Source: Holophagales bacterium
GTDB taxonomy: Bacteria; Acidobacteriota; Thermoanaerobaculia; UBA5066
Assembly: GCA_016716705.1 (NCBI GenBank)
Contig: JADJVF010000007.1
Span: 155,389 to 219,388, forward strand
DNA: 64,000 nt
Reading direction: 5' to 3'
The notes below the pieces were generated by a model. The model was not told where the DNA came from. It worked only from the letters and a program-made list of their open reading frames with translations, and did no database searches. A program made the translations under genes and the position numbers. Positions 41,792-50,616 of this stretch are shown here, in pieces (position 1 is the stretch's first letter; the number at the start of each line of letters is the position of its first letter).

Positions 41792-42600
41792 CGGGCGCCT
41801 TCTACCGTCCCGGGACGATCCGGCCCCCGCGCCCCTCGCGCCGCCGCGAGACGATCCGTCGTGCCGTCCTCGGGTCCGTCCTCGTCGTCCTGCTCGGCGG
41901 GAGCGCCGCGGCGGCCTGGGCGGCCGTCCACCGGCACCCGCGTTTCCTCGTGAGGCGCGTCGTCCTGACCGGCGTGCCCGAGCCGCACCGCAACGAGGTC
42001 GAGGCCCTCTCGGATCCCTGGATCGGTCGCCCGCTCCTCTCCGTCGACCTGGACGCGGCGATCGCCAGCCTCTCGTCGCGCCCGTGGGTCGCGCGCGTCT
42101 CCGCCCGCCGCGCCGTCCCCGACACCATCTCCGTCCAGGTCGAGCCCCGGGCGCCCGTGGCGCTCGCGCGCCGGGGCGACGACCTCTGGACCGTCGACCA
42201 GGACGGCCTCTGGCTCGCGGCGTACGGCGGCGGTCCCGGCGCGCCCCGCTTCGTCGTCCTCGACCCGTCGGGCGCCCCATCGCCCGAGGAGGGGGTGGTC
42301 CGCGGCGCCCGGCTCCTCGCGCGCCTCCGCGCGGAGGATCCCGAGCTGCTCGCGCGCATCTCCGAGGTGGAGATCCTCTCGGTCGGCTTCGCCGTCGTCG
42401 ACGCCCCGGCCCACCTGAAGCTCCGCCTCGGCGACGACGCCCTCGCGCCCGGCCGGGCCTTCGCGCGCTGGCGCGCGTTCCTCGCCCTCGCGCCCGAGCT
42501 GACTCGTCTCGGCCTCCTCCCGCGGGAGGTCGACCTGCGATTCGAGAACCGCATCGTCCTGAAGGCTCCGGGGACCGAAGGCCCCCGGACCGAGACCTGA
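41788..42600 (+). CDS. ftsQ: Cell division protein FtsQ
   Basis: 270 residues: a basic cytoplasmic N-terminus, one transmembrane helix (AVLGSVLVVLLGGSAAAAWAA, about residues 26-47), a POTRA domain (FLVRRVVLTGVPEPHRNEV to SLSSRPWVARVSARRAVPDTISVQVEPRAPVA) and a C-terminal FtsQ domain with DLRFENRIVLK. It bridges FtsA/FtsZ and FtsWI at the division site with FtsB and FtsL. No ddl or murB sits between murC and ftsQ. The GTG start overlaps the murC stop. ftsA begins 10 bases downstream. Confidence 0.92.
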   Translation: MTGAFYRPGTIRPPRPSRRRETIRRAVLGSVLVVLLGGSAAAAWAAVHRHPRFLVRRVVLTGVPEPHRNEVEALSDPWIGRPLLSVDLDAAIASLSSRPWVARVSARRAVPDTISVQVEPRAPVALARRGDDLWTVDQDGLWLAAYGGGPGAPRFVVLDPSGAPSPEEGVVRGARLLARLRAEDPELLARISEVEILSVGFAVVDAPAHLKLRLGDDALAPGRAFARWRAFLALAPELTRLGLLPREVDLRFENRIVLKAPGTEGPRTET

Positions 42601-42610
42601 GGAAGGAACC

Positions 42611-43855
42611 TTGCCGAAGACCACCCCGTACCTCGTCAGCCTCGACATCGGCTCCTCGAAGGTCTGCGCGCTCATCGCGGAGACCGGAAGCGAGGGGCGC
42701 ATCGACGTCGTGGGCAAGGGAGTCGCCACCCACAAGGGGACCCGCAAGGGGGCCATCATCGACGTCCCCGCCACCGTGGAGGCGATCAAGCGCGCCACCG
42801 AGGAGGCCGAGATCATGGCGGGGGTCCAGATCGAGCGGGCCGTCGTCGGCGTCTCGGGTCCCGTCGTGAGGTCGTTCAACAGCCGGCAGGTCGTCGCCGT
42901 CGCGGCGAGGAGCCGCGAGATCTCGCGCGAGGACATCGGCCGCGCGCTCGACGCCGCCCGCTCCTGCCCGATCCCGTCCGACTACGAGATCCTCACCGTC
43001 CTGCAGCGGCAGTTCGTCGTCGACGGCCAGGACGGCGTCGCCGACCCGCTCGGGATGGTCGGCAGCCGGCTCGAGGCCGACGTCCACGTCGTCACCGTCC
43101 CGGTCGCCACGACGCAGAACCTCCTGAAATGCGTCAACGGCGCGGGCGTCGCGGTGACCGAGATGATCCTCGAGCCGCTCGCGGCGAGCGAGGCGATCCT
43201 CACGCCCGACGAGAAGGACCACGGCGTCGTCCTCGCCGACATCGGCGGAGGGACGACGGAGATCGCCGTCTGGCGGCAGGGGGCGCTCGCCCACACCGCC
43301 GTCATCCCGATCGGCGGCGACCTCTTCACGAGCGACCTCGCCGTCCTCCTGAAGACCCCCGTCCCCGACGCCGAGCGGCTGAAGAGGAAGTTCGGAGCGG
43401 CGATCTCGGGCCTCGTCGCCGCCGACGAGACGATCGACGTTCCGCGCACGGGAGGGCAGGGGGTCCACCCGGTGAGCCGCGCCTACATGGCGGAGATCCT
43501 CGAGGCGCGCGCGCGGGAGCTCTTCGAGGTCCTCTGGCGCGAGGCGACGACGGACATCCCCGCGCGGGAGCTGCGCGCCGGCCTCGTCCTGACCGGAGGG
43601 GGCTCCTCGCTCGACGGGATGGCCGACGAGGCCGAGCAGGTCCTCGGCATCCCGGTGCGGATCGGCTCCCCCCGCGGGCTCTCGGGGCTCACCGACATCG
43701 TCAACGGGCCGGAGTGGGCCTGCGCGGCGGGACTGCTCCTCGTCGGCCGGGGCCGCGCGGCCGTACCGAAGACGCGGCTGAAGGACTCGGGCGGCCTTCT
43801 CACGAAGCTGAAGAACTCGCTGGGGCGGATGTTCTCCCCGGCGTCGGGCAACTGA
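42611..43855 (+). CDS. ftsA: Cell division protein FtsA
   Basis: 414 residues of actin-like fold. VSLDIGSSKVCALIAE (phosphate-1), the SHS2 domain near residues 85-160, VLADIGGGTTEIAVWRQG (phosphate-2) and LVLTGGGSSLDGMADEAE (adenosine motif) are all present. The C-terminal amphipathic helix (LTKLKNSLGRMFSP) would tether it to the membrane. FtsA anchors FtsZ to the inner membrane. TTG 42611 follows ggaagga with a good gap; an ATG-led start does not exist nearby. ftsZ starts 18 bases after the stop. Confidence 0.97.
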   Translation: MPKTTPYLVSLDIGSSKVCALIAETGSEGRIDVVGKGVATHKGTRKGAIIDVPATVEAIKRATEEAEIMAGVQIERAVVGVSGPVVRSFNSRQVVAVAARSREISREDIGRALDAARSCPIPSDYEILTVLQRQFVVDGQDGVADPLGMVGSRLEADVHVVTVPVATTQNLLKCVNGAGVAVTEMILEPLAASEAILTPDEKDHGVVLADIGGGTTEIAVWRQGALAHTAVIPIGGDLFTSDLAVLLKTPVPDAERLKRKFGAAISGLVAADETIDVPRTGGQGVHPVSRAYMAEILEARARELFEVLWREATTDIPARELRAGLVLTGGGSSLDGMADEAEQVLGIPVRIGSPRGLSGLTDIVNGPEWACAAGLLLVGRGRAAVPKTRLKDSGGLLTKLKNSLGRMFSPASGN

Positions 43856-43873
43856 AGGGACCTGGAGGAAGAG

Positions 43874-45037
43874 ATGATTCTGTTCGAGGACGAGGCGAGC
43901 GCGATTCCGACGATCACGATCGGTGAGGACGTCGTTTCCCCGGCGCGGATCAAGGTCGTCGGCGTCGGCGGCGGCGGCGGGAACGCCGTGAACCGGATGA
44001 TCCAGTCGGGCATCCGCGGCGTGGAGTTCATCGCCGCGAACACGGACCTGCAGGTCCTGAAGGTCAACCGGGCCGCCCAGAAGATCCAGCTCGGGCTCTC
44101 GACCTCGAAGGGGATGGGGGCCGGCTCGAACCCCGAGATCGGCCGCACCGCCGCGCTCGAGGACGCCGAGCGGATCGCCGAGGCGCTCGCCGGCTCCGAC
44201 ATGGTCTTCGTCACCGCCGGCATGGGCGGCGGCACGGGGACCGGCGCGGCGCCCGTCGTCGCCAAGATCGCCTCCGAGGCGGGGGCGCTCGTCGTGGCGA
44301 TCGTCTCCAAGCCCTTCGCCTTCGAGGGGCGGCGCAAGCTCCGCTTCGCCGAGGACGGGATCGCCGAGCTGCGCGAGTACGTCGACACGCTCATCACGAT
44401 CCCGAACGAGCGGCTCTACGCCTTCGTCGACCGCAACATCACGGCGTGGGAGGCGTTCAAGATCGCCGACGACGTCCTCCGGCAGGCGGTGCAGGGGATC
44501 AGCGACCTGATCACCGTTCCCGGCTACGTCAACGTCGACTTCGCCGACGTGAAGACCGTCATGGAGAACATGGGGATGGCCCTGATGGGGACCGGCACGG
44601 CGACGGGCGAGCACCGCGCGGTGGAGGCGGCCCAGAAGGCGATCTCGAACCCGCTCCTGGAAGAGCAGTCGATCCAGGGCGCCCGCGCGATCCTGATCAA
44701 CGTCTCGGGCGGCGAGGACCTGACGCTGGCCGAGTTCAACGAGGCGTGCCAGATCGTCCAGCAGGCGGCCGACGACGACGCGAACATCATCTTCGGCCTC
44801 GTCCAGGACGCCGCGATGAAGGACCAGGTGAAGGTGAGCGTCATCGCGACCGGCTTCGACGCCCCCGTCGCCGCGCGCCGCGTCGCCGCCCAGGCGACCG
44901 AACGGGTCCGCCCGCAGCTCACGGAGGAGATGGCTTCCGAGGACTCGTCGGGCTACGGCGTGAACCTCGTCAACGTCAGGAGCCCGAAGGACGACATCTT
45001 CGACATCCCGACGTTCCTGCGGCGGCAGATGGACTGA
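43874..45037 (+). CDS. ftsZ: Cell division GTPase FtsZ
   Basis: 387 residues. IKVVGVGGGGGNAVNRMI opens the GTPase domain. The tubulin signature is GMGGGTGTGAAP near residues 115-126, and the T7 synergy loop is NVDFADVKTVM. The C-terminal conserved peptide DDIFDIPTFLRRQMD, which binds FtsA, is intact. The linker before it is short (about 35 residues). It polymerises into the Z ring. A strong ribosome binding site (ggagga) precedes the ATG. It is the last gene of the division operon; a hybrid kinase follows after 136 bases. Confidence 0.98.
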   Translation: MILFEDEASAIPTITIGEDVVSPARIKVVGVGGGGGNAVNRMIQSGIRGVEFIAANTDLQVLKVNRAAQKIQLGLSTSKGMGAGSNPEIGRTAALEDAERIAEALAGSDMVFVTAGMGGGTGTGAAPVVAKIASEAGALVVAIVSKPFAFEGRRKLRFAEDGIAELREYVDTLITIPNERLYAFVDRNITAWEAFKIADDVLRQAVQGISDLITVPGYVNVDFADVKTVMENMGMALMGTGTATGEHRAVEAAQKAISNPLLEEQSIQGARAILINVSGGEDLTLAEFNEACQIVQQAADDDANIIFGLVQDAAMKDQVKVSVIATGFDAPVAARRVAAQATERVRPQLTEEMASEDSSGYGVNLVNVRSPKDDIFDIPTFLRRQMD

Positions 45038-45173
45038 TCGCCTGAACCCGGCCTTCGCCCTCCACCCACCGCCGGCGTGTGCGCGGGCCTGTTCTGGGGT
45101 GGGACGGTGACACGGGACTAGAATTCGCAGTTGGTTCAGGCGCGACAGCGGACGCGACCAAAGGGGGAGCGGG

Positions 45174-47939
45174 TTGGTCTTCTCGGGCCGCAGGTCTTTG
45201 CTGGCGAAGAGAGTCCTGTTCGCTTCAGCGCTCCTCTCCTCGGCCTACGTGCGGGAGGGGATCGGGCTCTCGGTCGACCAGGCCGTCATCTGGTTCCCGT
45301 CCGGAGTGGCGGTCGCCGGGCTGTGGCTGCTCGGGGCCAGGGAATGGTGGGTGGTGGCGGCCTGCGCGGCCGGCCATCGCCTGCTCGCGGGGAACGGCGC
45401 CGGATACGCGATGACCGCCGCTGCGGGGAGCGCGACCGAGGCGCTCCTGGGCGCGTATCTCCTCGGGAAGCTCGGGTTCGACGCCAGGCTCGAGCGGCTG
45501 AGGGACATCCTCGCCCTCGTGGGGGCGGCGTGCGCGGCCCCCGTGGCGAGCATCGTCGCCTCCTGGGCCGGAAGGGCTCTCCTCTCGGCCGACCCGAACA
45601 TGGCCCTCTACTACTTCGGCTGGTGGCGGATGAACGCCCTGGGCATCTTCGCCATCGTTCCACCGGCCGCGATCTGGCTCGCCGCGTCCGCGGAGCCGCT
45701 CGAGGGGCGTCGGGCCGCCTTCGCCGCGCTGATGGCTGCTGGAACGGCCGTCGGGATCCTCCTGCTGATGCGCCTGCTTCCGGTCAGCGTGACGGGCGTC
45801 CTGCTCCTCGTCGCCGTCCTCCCGATCTCGCTCTACGCGGGGGTCCGTTTCGGGCCGAGAGGGGCCGCGAGCGCGGGAGCGCTGGCGGCGATCGTCGTCG
45901 CGCTGGGGACCGGCTACGGATGGGGACCCTTCCTTTCGATCGCCCGGAGCGACCGTCACTCCGCCGTCCAGGTCTTCGAGCTGCTCCTGATCACGATGCC
46001 GCTGGCCCTCGGAGTGCTGGTCGCCGATCGAATGGCGGCGGAGAGAACGACGGCGTTCGAGGCCCGGGTCCTGGGGCTCGTCGCCGCCGGGCGGCCGGTG
46101 GCGGAGGTCTTCGAAGGAATCGTCGCGGGGATCGAGGAGCTCACGAAGGGGCTCTGCTCGATCCTGACGCTTCAGGGCGGCCGGATGGATGCCGTCATGC
46201 CGCCGGCGCCGCATCATGGCCTCACGCTCTGCTGGTCGACGCCGATCCGGGATTCCGGCGGCGGCGTGCTCGGCGTCTTCGCCATCTACACGCGTGAACG
46301 GCGGGGGCCGGACGCAGGCGAGCTGGCGCTCGCCGAACGGGCCGCCGCGTTGGCCGGCATCGCCGTGGAGCGGGAGCGCCGGGTCGAGGCCTTGCGCCGG
46401 AGCGAGGACCTGCTCGCGTCGATCAACCGCAACGTCAGCGAAGGGCTGTACCGCAGGACCTCCGGCGGGGACCTGATCTACGTCAACCTCGCTTTTGCCC
46501 GGATGTTCGGGTACGACTCGCCGGAGGCCGTTCTCGCGGAACCGGACGGAATGCGATTCGTCGACCCCGGGCGGCGCGACGAGGTGAGAAGCGCGCTCGC
46601 CGAGGGCGGACGGGTCCAGAACGAAGAGGTCCGATTCCGGCGCCGGGATGGCTCGGACTTCTGGGGGCTCGTCTCGATCACGGGGGTTCACGGGGAGGAG
46701 GGGTTTCTCACTCACGAAGACGGCGTGATCGCGGACGTCACGGCGCGGAAGGCGCTCGAGGAGCAGTTCCGCCAGTCGCAGAAGATGGAGGCCGTGGGAA
46801 AGCTCGCCGGGGGAGTCGCCCACGACTTCAACAACCTCCTCACGGTCGTCCTCGGTCACGCGGAGGATATCGGCGTCTCCTCTGCGCCCGCCGATCCGGT
46901 GCGCGCCCACGCCCGGGAGATCGAGAGCGCGGCCCGGCGGGGAGCCGGGCTCACGCGGCAGCTCCTCGCGTACAGCCGGCAGCAGCTGCTGCGTCCCCAG
47001 GTCCTCGACCTGACCGAGGTCGTGGACGAGCTCGGAGGGATGCTGCGGCGGCTCATCGGAGAGGATGTCCGGCTCGTCACGCGGCACGTCTCGGGCCGGC
47101 TCTGGGTCCGGGTCGACAAGAGCCAGCTCGAGCAGGTGATCGTCAATCTCGCCGTCAACGCGCGCGACGCGATGCCGTCGGGCGGGATGCTCCGAATCGA
47201 GACGTCCGCCGCCGACGTCGGCGAGGCGGAGGCGGGCGCGGACGCGGACCTCCCGTCCGGGGCCTACGCGGTTCTCTCCGTGCAGGACACCGGGACCGGG
47301 ATGTCGCCGGAGGTGAGGGGGCGGGCGTTCGATCCGTTCTTCACGACGAAGGGGCCGGGGCAGGGCTCCGGCCTCGGGCTCTCGACGGTTCTCGGCATCG
47401 TGAAGCAGAGCGGAGGCGCCGTCCGCCTCGAGAGCGCGGTCGGGAGCGGAACCGTCGCCTGGATTCACCTTCCGCGGATCGACGAACCCCCGATCGAGCC
47501 GAAAGAGATCCCGGTGGAGGCCTCTGCATGCCCGGTCGAGAGAACGGTCCTGCTGGCCGAGGACGAGCCCGCGGTCCGCATGATGGTGCGGGAGGCCCTG
47601 GTTCGCGGCGGCTTTCGCGTTCTGGAGGCCGAAGACGGCGAGGAGGGTCTGGCCGTGAGCAGGGCCCACGGCGGAGCCGTCGATCTCCTCGTCACCGACA
47701 TCGTGATGCCCAACCTCGGCGGGCGCGAGCTCGCGGCGCGCCTCCTCGTGGAGCGGCCGGGGCTCCGCGTCCTCTTCATGTCGGGCTACTCGAACGACGC
47801 GCGAGAGCTCGGCGAGCTCGTCGGGTCGACCGGGGACCTTCTCCGGAAGCCCTTCTCGCTCAGGGAGCTCGTCGAGCGGGCCCGCGCGGCGCTGCCGCCG
47901 CGTGAGGATGTGACGTCCGCCGCTTCCTCCGCGGGTTGA
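45174..47939 (+). CDS. MASE1 hybrid sensor histidine kinase with receiver domain
   Basis: 921 residues. The N-terminus is a MASE1-type integral membrane sensor with about eight helices (FPSGVAVAGLWLLGAREWW is typical). A shortened GAF-like region (about 300-400) and a PAS domain (about 405-520, YVNLAFARMFGYDSPEAVLA) follow. The HisKA H-box is VAHDFNNLLTVVLGHAED (His550). The ATPase domain has NLAVNARDAMPSGG, DTGTGM and GSGLGLSTV. A C-terminal receiver has LAEDEPAVRMMVRE and the phosphoacceptor Asp842 in LVTDIVMPN. The signal is unknown. It lies 136 bases after ftsZ with its own strong ribosome binding site (gggggag, TTG start). Confidence 0.93.
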   Translation: MVFSGRRSLLAKRVLFASALLSSAYVREGIGLSVDQAVIWFPSGVAVAGLWLLGAREWWVVAACAAGHRLLAGNGAGYAMTAAAGSATEALLGAYLLGKLGFDARLERLRDILALVGAACAAPVASIVASWAGRALLSADPNMALYYFGWWRMNALGIFAIVPPAAIWLAASAEPLEGRRAAFAALMAAGTAVGILLLMRLLPVSVTGVLLLVAVLPISLYAGVRFGPRGAASAGALAAIVVALGTGYGWGPFLSIARSDRHSAVQVFELLLITMPLALGVLVADRMAAERTTAFEARVLGLVAAGRPVAEVFEGIVAGIEELTKGLCSILTLQGGRMDAVMPPAPHHGLTLCWSTPIRDSGGGVLGVFAIYTRERRGPDAGELALAERAAALAGIAVERERRVEALRRSEDLLASINRNVSEGLYRRTSGGDLIYVNLAFARMFGYDSPEAVLAEPDGMRFVDPGRRDEVRSALAEGGRVQNEEVRFRRRDGSDFWGLVSITGVHGEEGFLTHEDGVIADVTARKALEEQFRQSQKMEAVGKLAGGVAHDFNNLLTVVLGHAEDIGVSSAPADPVRAHAREIESAARRGAGLTRQLLAYSRQQLLRPQVLDLTEVVDELGGMLRRLIGEDVRLVTRHVSGRLWVRVDKSQLEQVIVNLAVNARDAMPSGGMLRIETSAADVGEAEAGADADLPSGAYAVLSVQDTGTGMSPEVRGRAFDPFFTTKGPGQGSGLGLSTVLGIVKQSGGAVRLESAVGSGTVAWIHLPRIDEPPIEPKEIPVEASACPVERTVLLAEDEPAVRMMVREALVRGGFRVLEAEDGEEGLAVSRAHGGAVDLLVTDIVMPNLGGRELAARLLVERPGLRVLFMSGYSNDARELGELVGSTGDLLRKPFSLRELVERARAALPPREDVTSAASSAG

Positions 47940-47981
47940 GGAGAAATCTGCCGGGCGAGGACGGGGACGCCCGTCGTCGCG

Positions 47982-48314
47982 TCATCCGGCGTCGTCCGGC
48001 GGCGGGGCGGGGCGGGGGCCGCTGGGGCGCGGCTTCTTCCGGCCGTGCCGCCAGGATCTCAGCTTCAGCCAGACGCGTTCGACGCGCGGGTGGCGCTGCC
48101 GCCAGCGGCGGATCTTCCGCTGGAACCAGCGGCTCTCGACGTAGAGGATCACCGCTCCTGCGACGCCGAAGGGCCACCCCTGAATGAAGGGGAGGAGGCC
48201 CCCCACGAGGCCGATGGCGAGCATCGACCAGCCGAGCGTCAGGAGGGCGAGCCTCACGAGGTGGTGGCGATTCCGGGCGAGGCCGCGGCCGCTCGGAGGA
48301 GGCGGGTCCGTCAC
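47982..48314 (-). CDS. Small membrane protein, PGPGW/DUF454-like
   Basis: A 110-residue protein with two hydrophobic helices (LALLTLGWSMLAIGLVGGLL and FGVAGAVILYVE) joined by LPFIQGWP, then a strongly basic tail (FQRKIRRWRQRHPRV). This pattern resembles the PGPGW and DUF454 groups of small inner-membrane proteins of unknown role, but the exact PGPGW motif is not present. The GTG start at 48314 overlaps the exonuclease stop by 4 bases (GTGA), which makes it the last gene of a coupled four-gene set. Confidence 0.72.
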   Translation of the reverse strand: MTDPPPPSGRGLARNRHHLVRLALLTLGWSMLAIGLVGGLLPFIQGWPFGVAGAVILYVESRWFQRKIRRWRQRHPRVERVWLKLRSWRHGRKKPRPSGPRPAPPPDDAG

Positions 48315-49126
48315 TTGCGGACCGGGAAACGTCCCTCTCGGGCCTCCCGGACGATCCTCTTCGCCTCGTCGGGGAAATCGGCGTCGAGCATCCACTCGAG
48401 GTATTCGGGGTTCTTCGCCGCGACGTCGGCGAGCGTCTGGCCCCGCTTGCCGCCGAAGTTGAAGACCGCGGCGCCGTCCCGCCAGACGAAGCGCTTGTCG
48501 GCGTCGACCCAGCGCCCCTCGACGGGGGCGGTGAAGGCGGCGAGGGCCTCGATCCCGCGCGGAAGGTCCTCGTAGCGCTTCAGCTGCCCCGCGAGGACCT
48601 CGGCTGCGGCGATCGAATCGGCGAGGGCCGAGTGGGCGCCCGCGTGCTCGCGCCCGACGAAGGTGCGGACGGCGGCCGAGAGGTCGCGCGGCTCCTTGCG
48701 GAAGTAGATGACCTGGGCGTCGACGACGCGCCGCCCGTCGAAGGAGAAGGGGACCTTGACCCGGTCGAGCTCGCGGCCGAGGAGCGGGATGTCGAAGCCG
48801 CGCAGGTTGTAGCCCGCGAGGTCACAACCTTCGAGGAACGCGGCGAGGCCGGGGGCGACGGTGGCGAAGGAGGGGGCGTCGGCCACGTCGGCGTCGGTGA
48901 TCCCGTGGACGGCCGTCGCCTCGGAGGGGATCTTCACGCCGGGGTTCACGCGCTGCTCGAAGACCGCGACGCTGCCGTCGGGGGAGACTTTCAGGGCCGC
49001 CACCTCGACGATCCGGTCGGTGAGGCGGTCGGGACCGGTCGTCTCGAGGTCGAAGATGACGAGCGGGGCGCCGTCGCAGAGGTTCCTGAGGAGCTCGAGG
49101 GTCTCGGGGGGGAGGGATGCGGTCAC
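48311..49126 (-). CDS. DnaQ-like DEDDh 3'-5' exonuclease
   Basis: 271 residues. The N-terminal exonuclease carries LVIFDLETTGPDRLTDRIVE (ExoI, Asp and Glu), LAGYNLRGFDIPLL (ExoII Asp) and EHAGAHSALADSIAA (ExoIII, His and Asp). This fits the DNA polymerase III epsilon/PolC-exo family but without a polymerase-binding tail. The C-terminal 70 residues hold a short segment (VWRDGAAVFNFGGKRGQTL) seen in stand-alone members. It could serve in repair or proofreading in trans. The GTG start overlaps the RluA stop by 4 bases. Confidence 0.92.
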   Translation of the reverse strand: MTASLPPETLELLRNLCDGAPLVIFDLETTGPDRLTDRIVEVAALKVSPDGSVAVFEQRVNPGVKIPSEATAVHGITDADVADAPSFATVAPGLAAFLEGCDLAGYNLRGFDIPLLGRELDRVKVPFSFDGRRVVDAQVIYFRKEPRDLSAAVRTFVGREHAGAHSALADSIAAAEVLAGQLKRYEDLPRGIEALAAFTAPVEGRWVDADKRFVWRDGAAVFNFGGKRGQTLADVAAKNPEYLEWMLDADFPDEAKRIVREAREGRFPVRK

Positions 49127-49869
49127 GCCGGGATCATCTCAGACGCCGGCGCCTCGAACGTCCAGGCCGACCCGGCAGGCGCGCCGGGCGGCTCCTCCCA
49201 GACGATCCGGACGGCGCGCAGGAACGGCGCTGGTCCGGTGCCGGCAGCGCCCCGGACGGTCTCCGGGTCGTAGAGCGGGTCGCCCAGGAGAGGGTGCCCG
49301 ACGGCCGCGAGGTGGACGCGGAGCTGGTGCATCCGTCCGGTCTCCGGCGAAAGCTCCAGGAGGGCGTCGGGGCCTCGGGTCTCGAGGAGCCTCCAGCGGG
49401 TGAGCGCGGGCCGGCCCGCGGGGTGAACGGCGGACCGGGCGGGCGGCGGCAGCGGCGGGACGAAGGAGAGCCCCTCGCCTCGCAGGAGGCGCGCGGCGCG
49501 ATCGGGGTCGTACGCCGCCCGAACGGCGCGGGCCATGAGCCAGGGCCTCCCGGAGCGGTGCTCGAGGACGGGGTAGTCGATCGTCCCCTCCGTCTCGGCG
49601 GGAATGCCGCGGACGAGCGCGAGGTACGTCTTGGCGACCCGCGTCGCCCACGCGTCGTGAGCGGCGCGAAGGGCCGTCTCCCCACGGGCCAGGAGAAGGA
49701 GGCCGGAGGTGATCCGGTCGAGCCGGTGGACGAGGTGGAGGTCGTCCCCCAGCGCCCGTCGCGCCTCCTCGAAGAGGCCGCCGAAGCCGTGCGCGTTCTG
49801 TCCCGCCTCCTTGTCGAAGGCGAGGTACTCCTCCGCACCCGGCGGGACGGGGAGCGGGCGGAGCGTCAC
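49123..49869 (-). CDS. RluA-family pseudouridine synthase
   Basis: 248 residues. The catalytic motif HRLDRITSGLLLLA contains the nucleophilic Asp (near residue 53). LVRGIPAETEGTID, the SPETGRMHQLRVHLAAVGHP segment and LGDPLYDP are conserved in the RluA/RluC/TruC group. There is no N-terminal S4 domain, and the length is short, so it resembles RluA or TruC. It isomerises uridine to pseudouridine in rRNA or tRNA; the target site cannot be read. GTG 49869 overlaps the SemiSWEET stop, and its stop overlaps the exonuclease start. Confidence 0.92.
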   Translation of the reverse strand: MTLRPLPVPPGAEEYLAFDKEAGQNAHGFGGLFEEARRALGDDLHLVHRLDRITSGLLLLARGETALRAAHDAWATRVAKTYLALVRGIPAETEGTIDYPVLEHRSGRPWLMARAVRAAYDPDRAARLLRGEGLSFVPPLPPPARSAVHPAGRPALTRWRLLETRGPDALLELSPETGRMHQLRVHLAAVGHPLLGDPLYDPETVRGAAGTGPAPFLRAVRIVWEEPPGAPAGSAWTFEAPASEMIPA

Positions 49870-50144
49870 GCGGCGCGGCTGCGGAATCGGAAGGCCGAGA
49901 GGATGACCGCGAGGTTGCCGGCGAGGTTCGCCGACATCCCGAGGACGATCTCGAGGAGGCCGAACCGGACGCCGTAGGTCAGCCAGATGACCTGGCCGAG
50001 GAGGAAGAGGAGGTAGGTGACGACGGAAACGTCGTCGCTCGACCGCCTCTTCCAGATCCGCACCGCCTGGGGAATGTAGGCCGCGCCGCTGGCGACGCCG
50101 ACGGCGCCGACGAGGGCCTTGAGGACGGAGTCGAAGCTCTCCAT
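49866..50144 (-). CDS. SemiSWEET sugar transporter (PQ-loop family)
   Basis: A 92-residue protein with three transmembrane helices. The first carries the PQ motif in GAAYIPQAVRIWKRRSSDDVS, which is the SemiSWEET signature. The second has YLLFLLGQVIWLTYGV and the third NLAGNLAVILSAF. Two copies form a pore for sugars such as sucrose or glucose across the inner membrane. It is the first gene of a coupled minus-strand set with an RluA enzyme, an exonuclease and a small membrane protein; the functional link is unclear. It is divergent from the OB-fold gene. Confidence 0.92.
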   Translation of the reverse strand: MESFDSVLKALVGAVGVASGAAYIPQAVRIWKRRSSDDVSVVTYLLFLLGQVIWLTYGVRFGLLEIVLGMSANLAGNLAVILSAFRFRSRAA

Positions 50145-50190
50145 GCGGCGGGGAGCCTACCCCGAGGGTGCAACGGCCTACAATGGAGGC

Positions 50191-50553
50191 GTGAGGCTTC
50201 GACCGATCCTCGCCGCGTTCCTCCTCGCCGGGCTGGCCCTGTCGGCCCCGGGGGCGGAGCTCTACGGGAAGCCGCTCCGGGGGCTGACGCCGGTGTCCAT
50301 CGCCGAGCTGCACCAGAAGGCTGCCGCGCACGACGGCAAGACGATCCAGGTCCGCGGGACGATCCGCTCCGCAAACGGTGCGCTCTCCCTCGTCGAAGGG
50401 TCGGTCTCGCTGCGCGTCACGATGGCCGATGCCGGCGTGGCGATCCCGCCGAACGCCTCCGGCGCCTCCGCGACGGCCGAGGGCGTCTTCCGCGCCAGGG
50501 GGACCGGCGGAGGGCCGGCGCTCGAGGCGACGGGCCTCGAGCTGACGCGCTGA
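50191..50553 (+). CDS. Exported small OB-fold-like protein
   Basis: A 120-residue protein with a signal peptide (RLRPILAAFLLAGLALSAPGA) and a small beta-rich domain. IAELHQKAAAHDGKTIQVRG and the following strands resemble the periplasmic OB-fold of DUF4920 or NirD-like exported proteins. The GTG at 50191 is chosen because it sits directly before the signal sequence; an ATG at 50146 would add 15 polar residues. It stands 63 bases before the Hsp70-like gene on the same strand. Role unknown. Confidence 0.7.
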   Translation: MRLRPILAAFLLAGLALSAPGAELYGKPLRGLTPVSIAELHQKAAAHDGKTIQVRGTIRSANGALSLVEGSVSLRVTMADAGVAIPPNASGASATAEGVFRARGTGGGPALEATGLELTR

Positions 50554-50616
50554 GCCGTCGCGGCGCAACCCCGGCGGTCTTCGAATTCCCCGAAAGTCCG
50601 TAAACTCCACGTCGGC

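Noticed and set aside
40331..44614. A 1427-codon open frame on the minus strand opposite ftsW-ftsZ
   Set aside because: Low-complexity Arg/Asp/Gly-rich antisense product; the plus strand carries five recognisable division genes.
45090..45124. TAGAAT before the MASE1 kinase as a promoter
   Set aside because: No credible -35 box at a workable distance.
47960..47975. Hairpin GACGGG/CCCGTC between convergent kinase and membrane-protein genes
   Set aside because: A 6-bp stem without a T tract on either strand; common by chance in GC-rich DNA, so not called a terminator.
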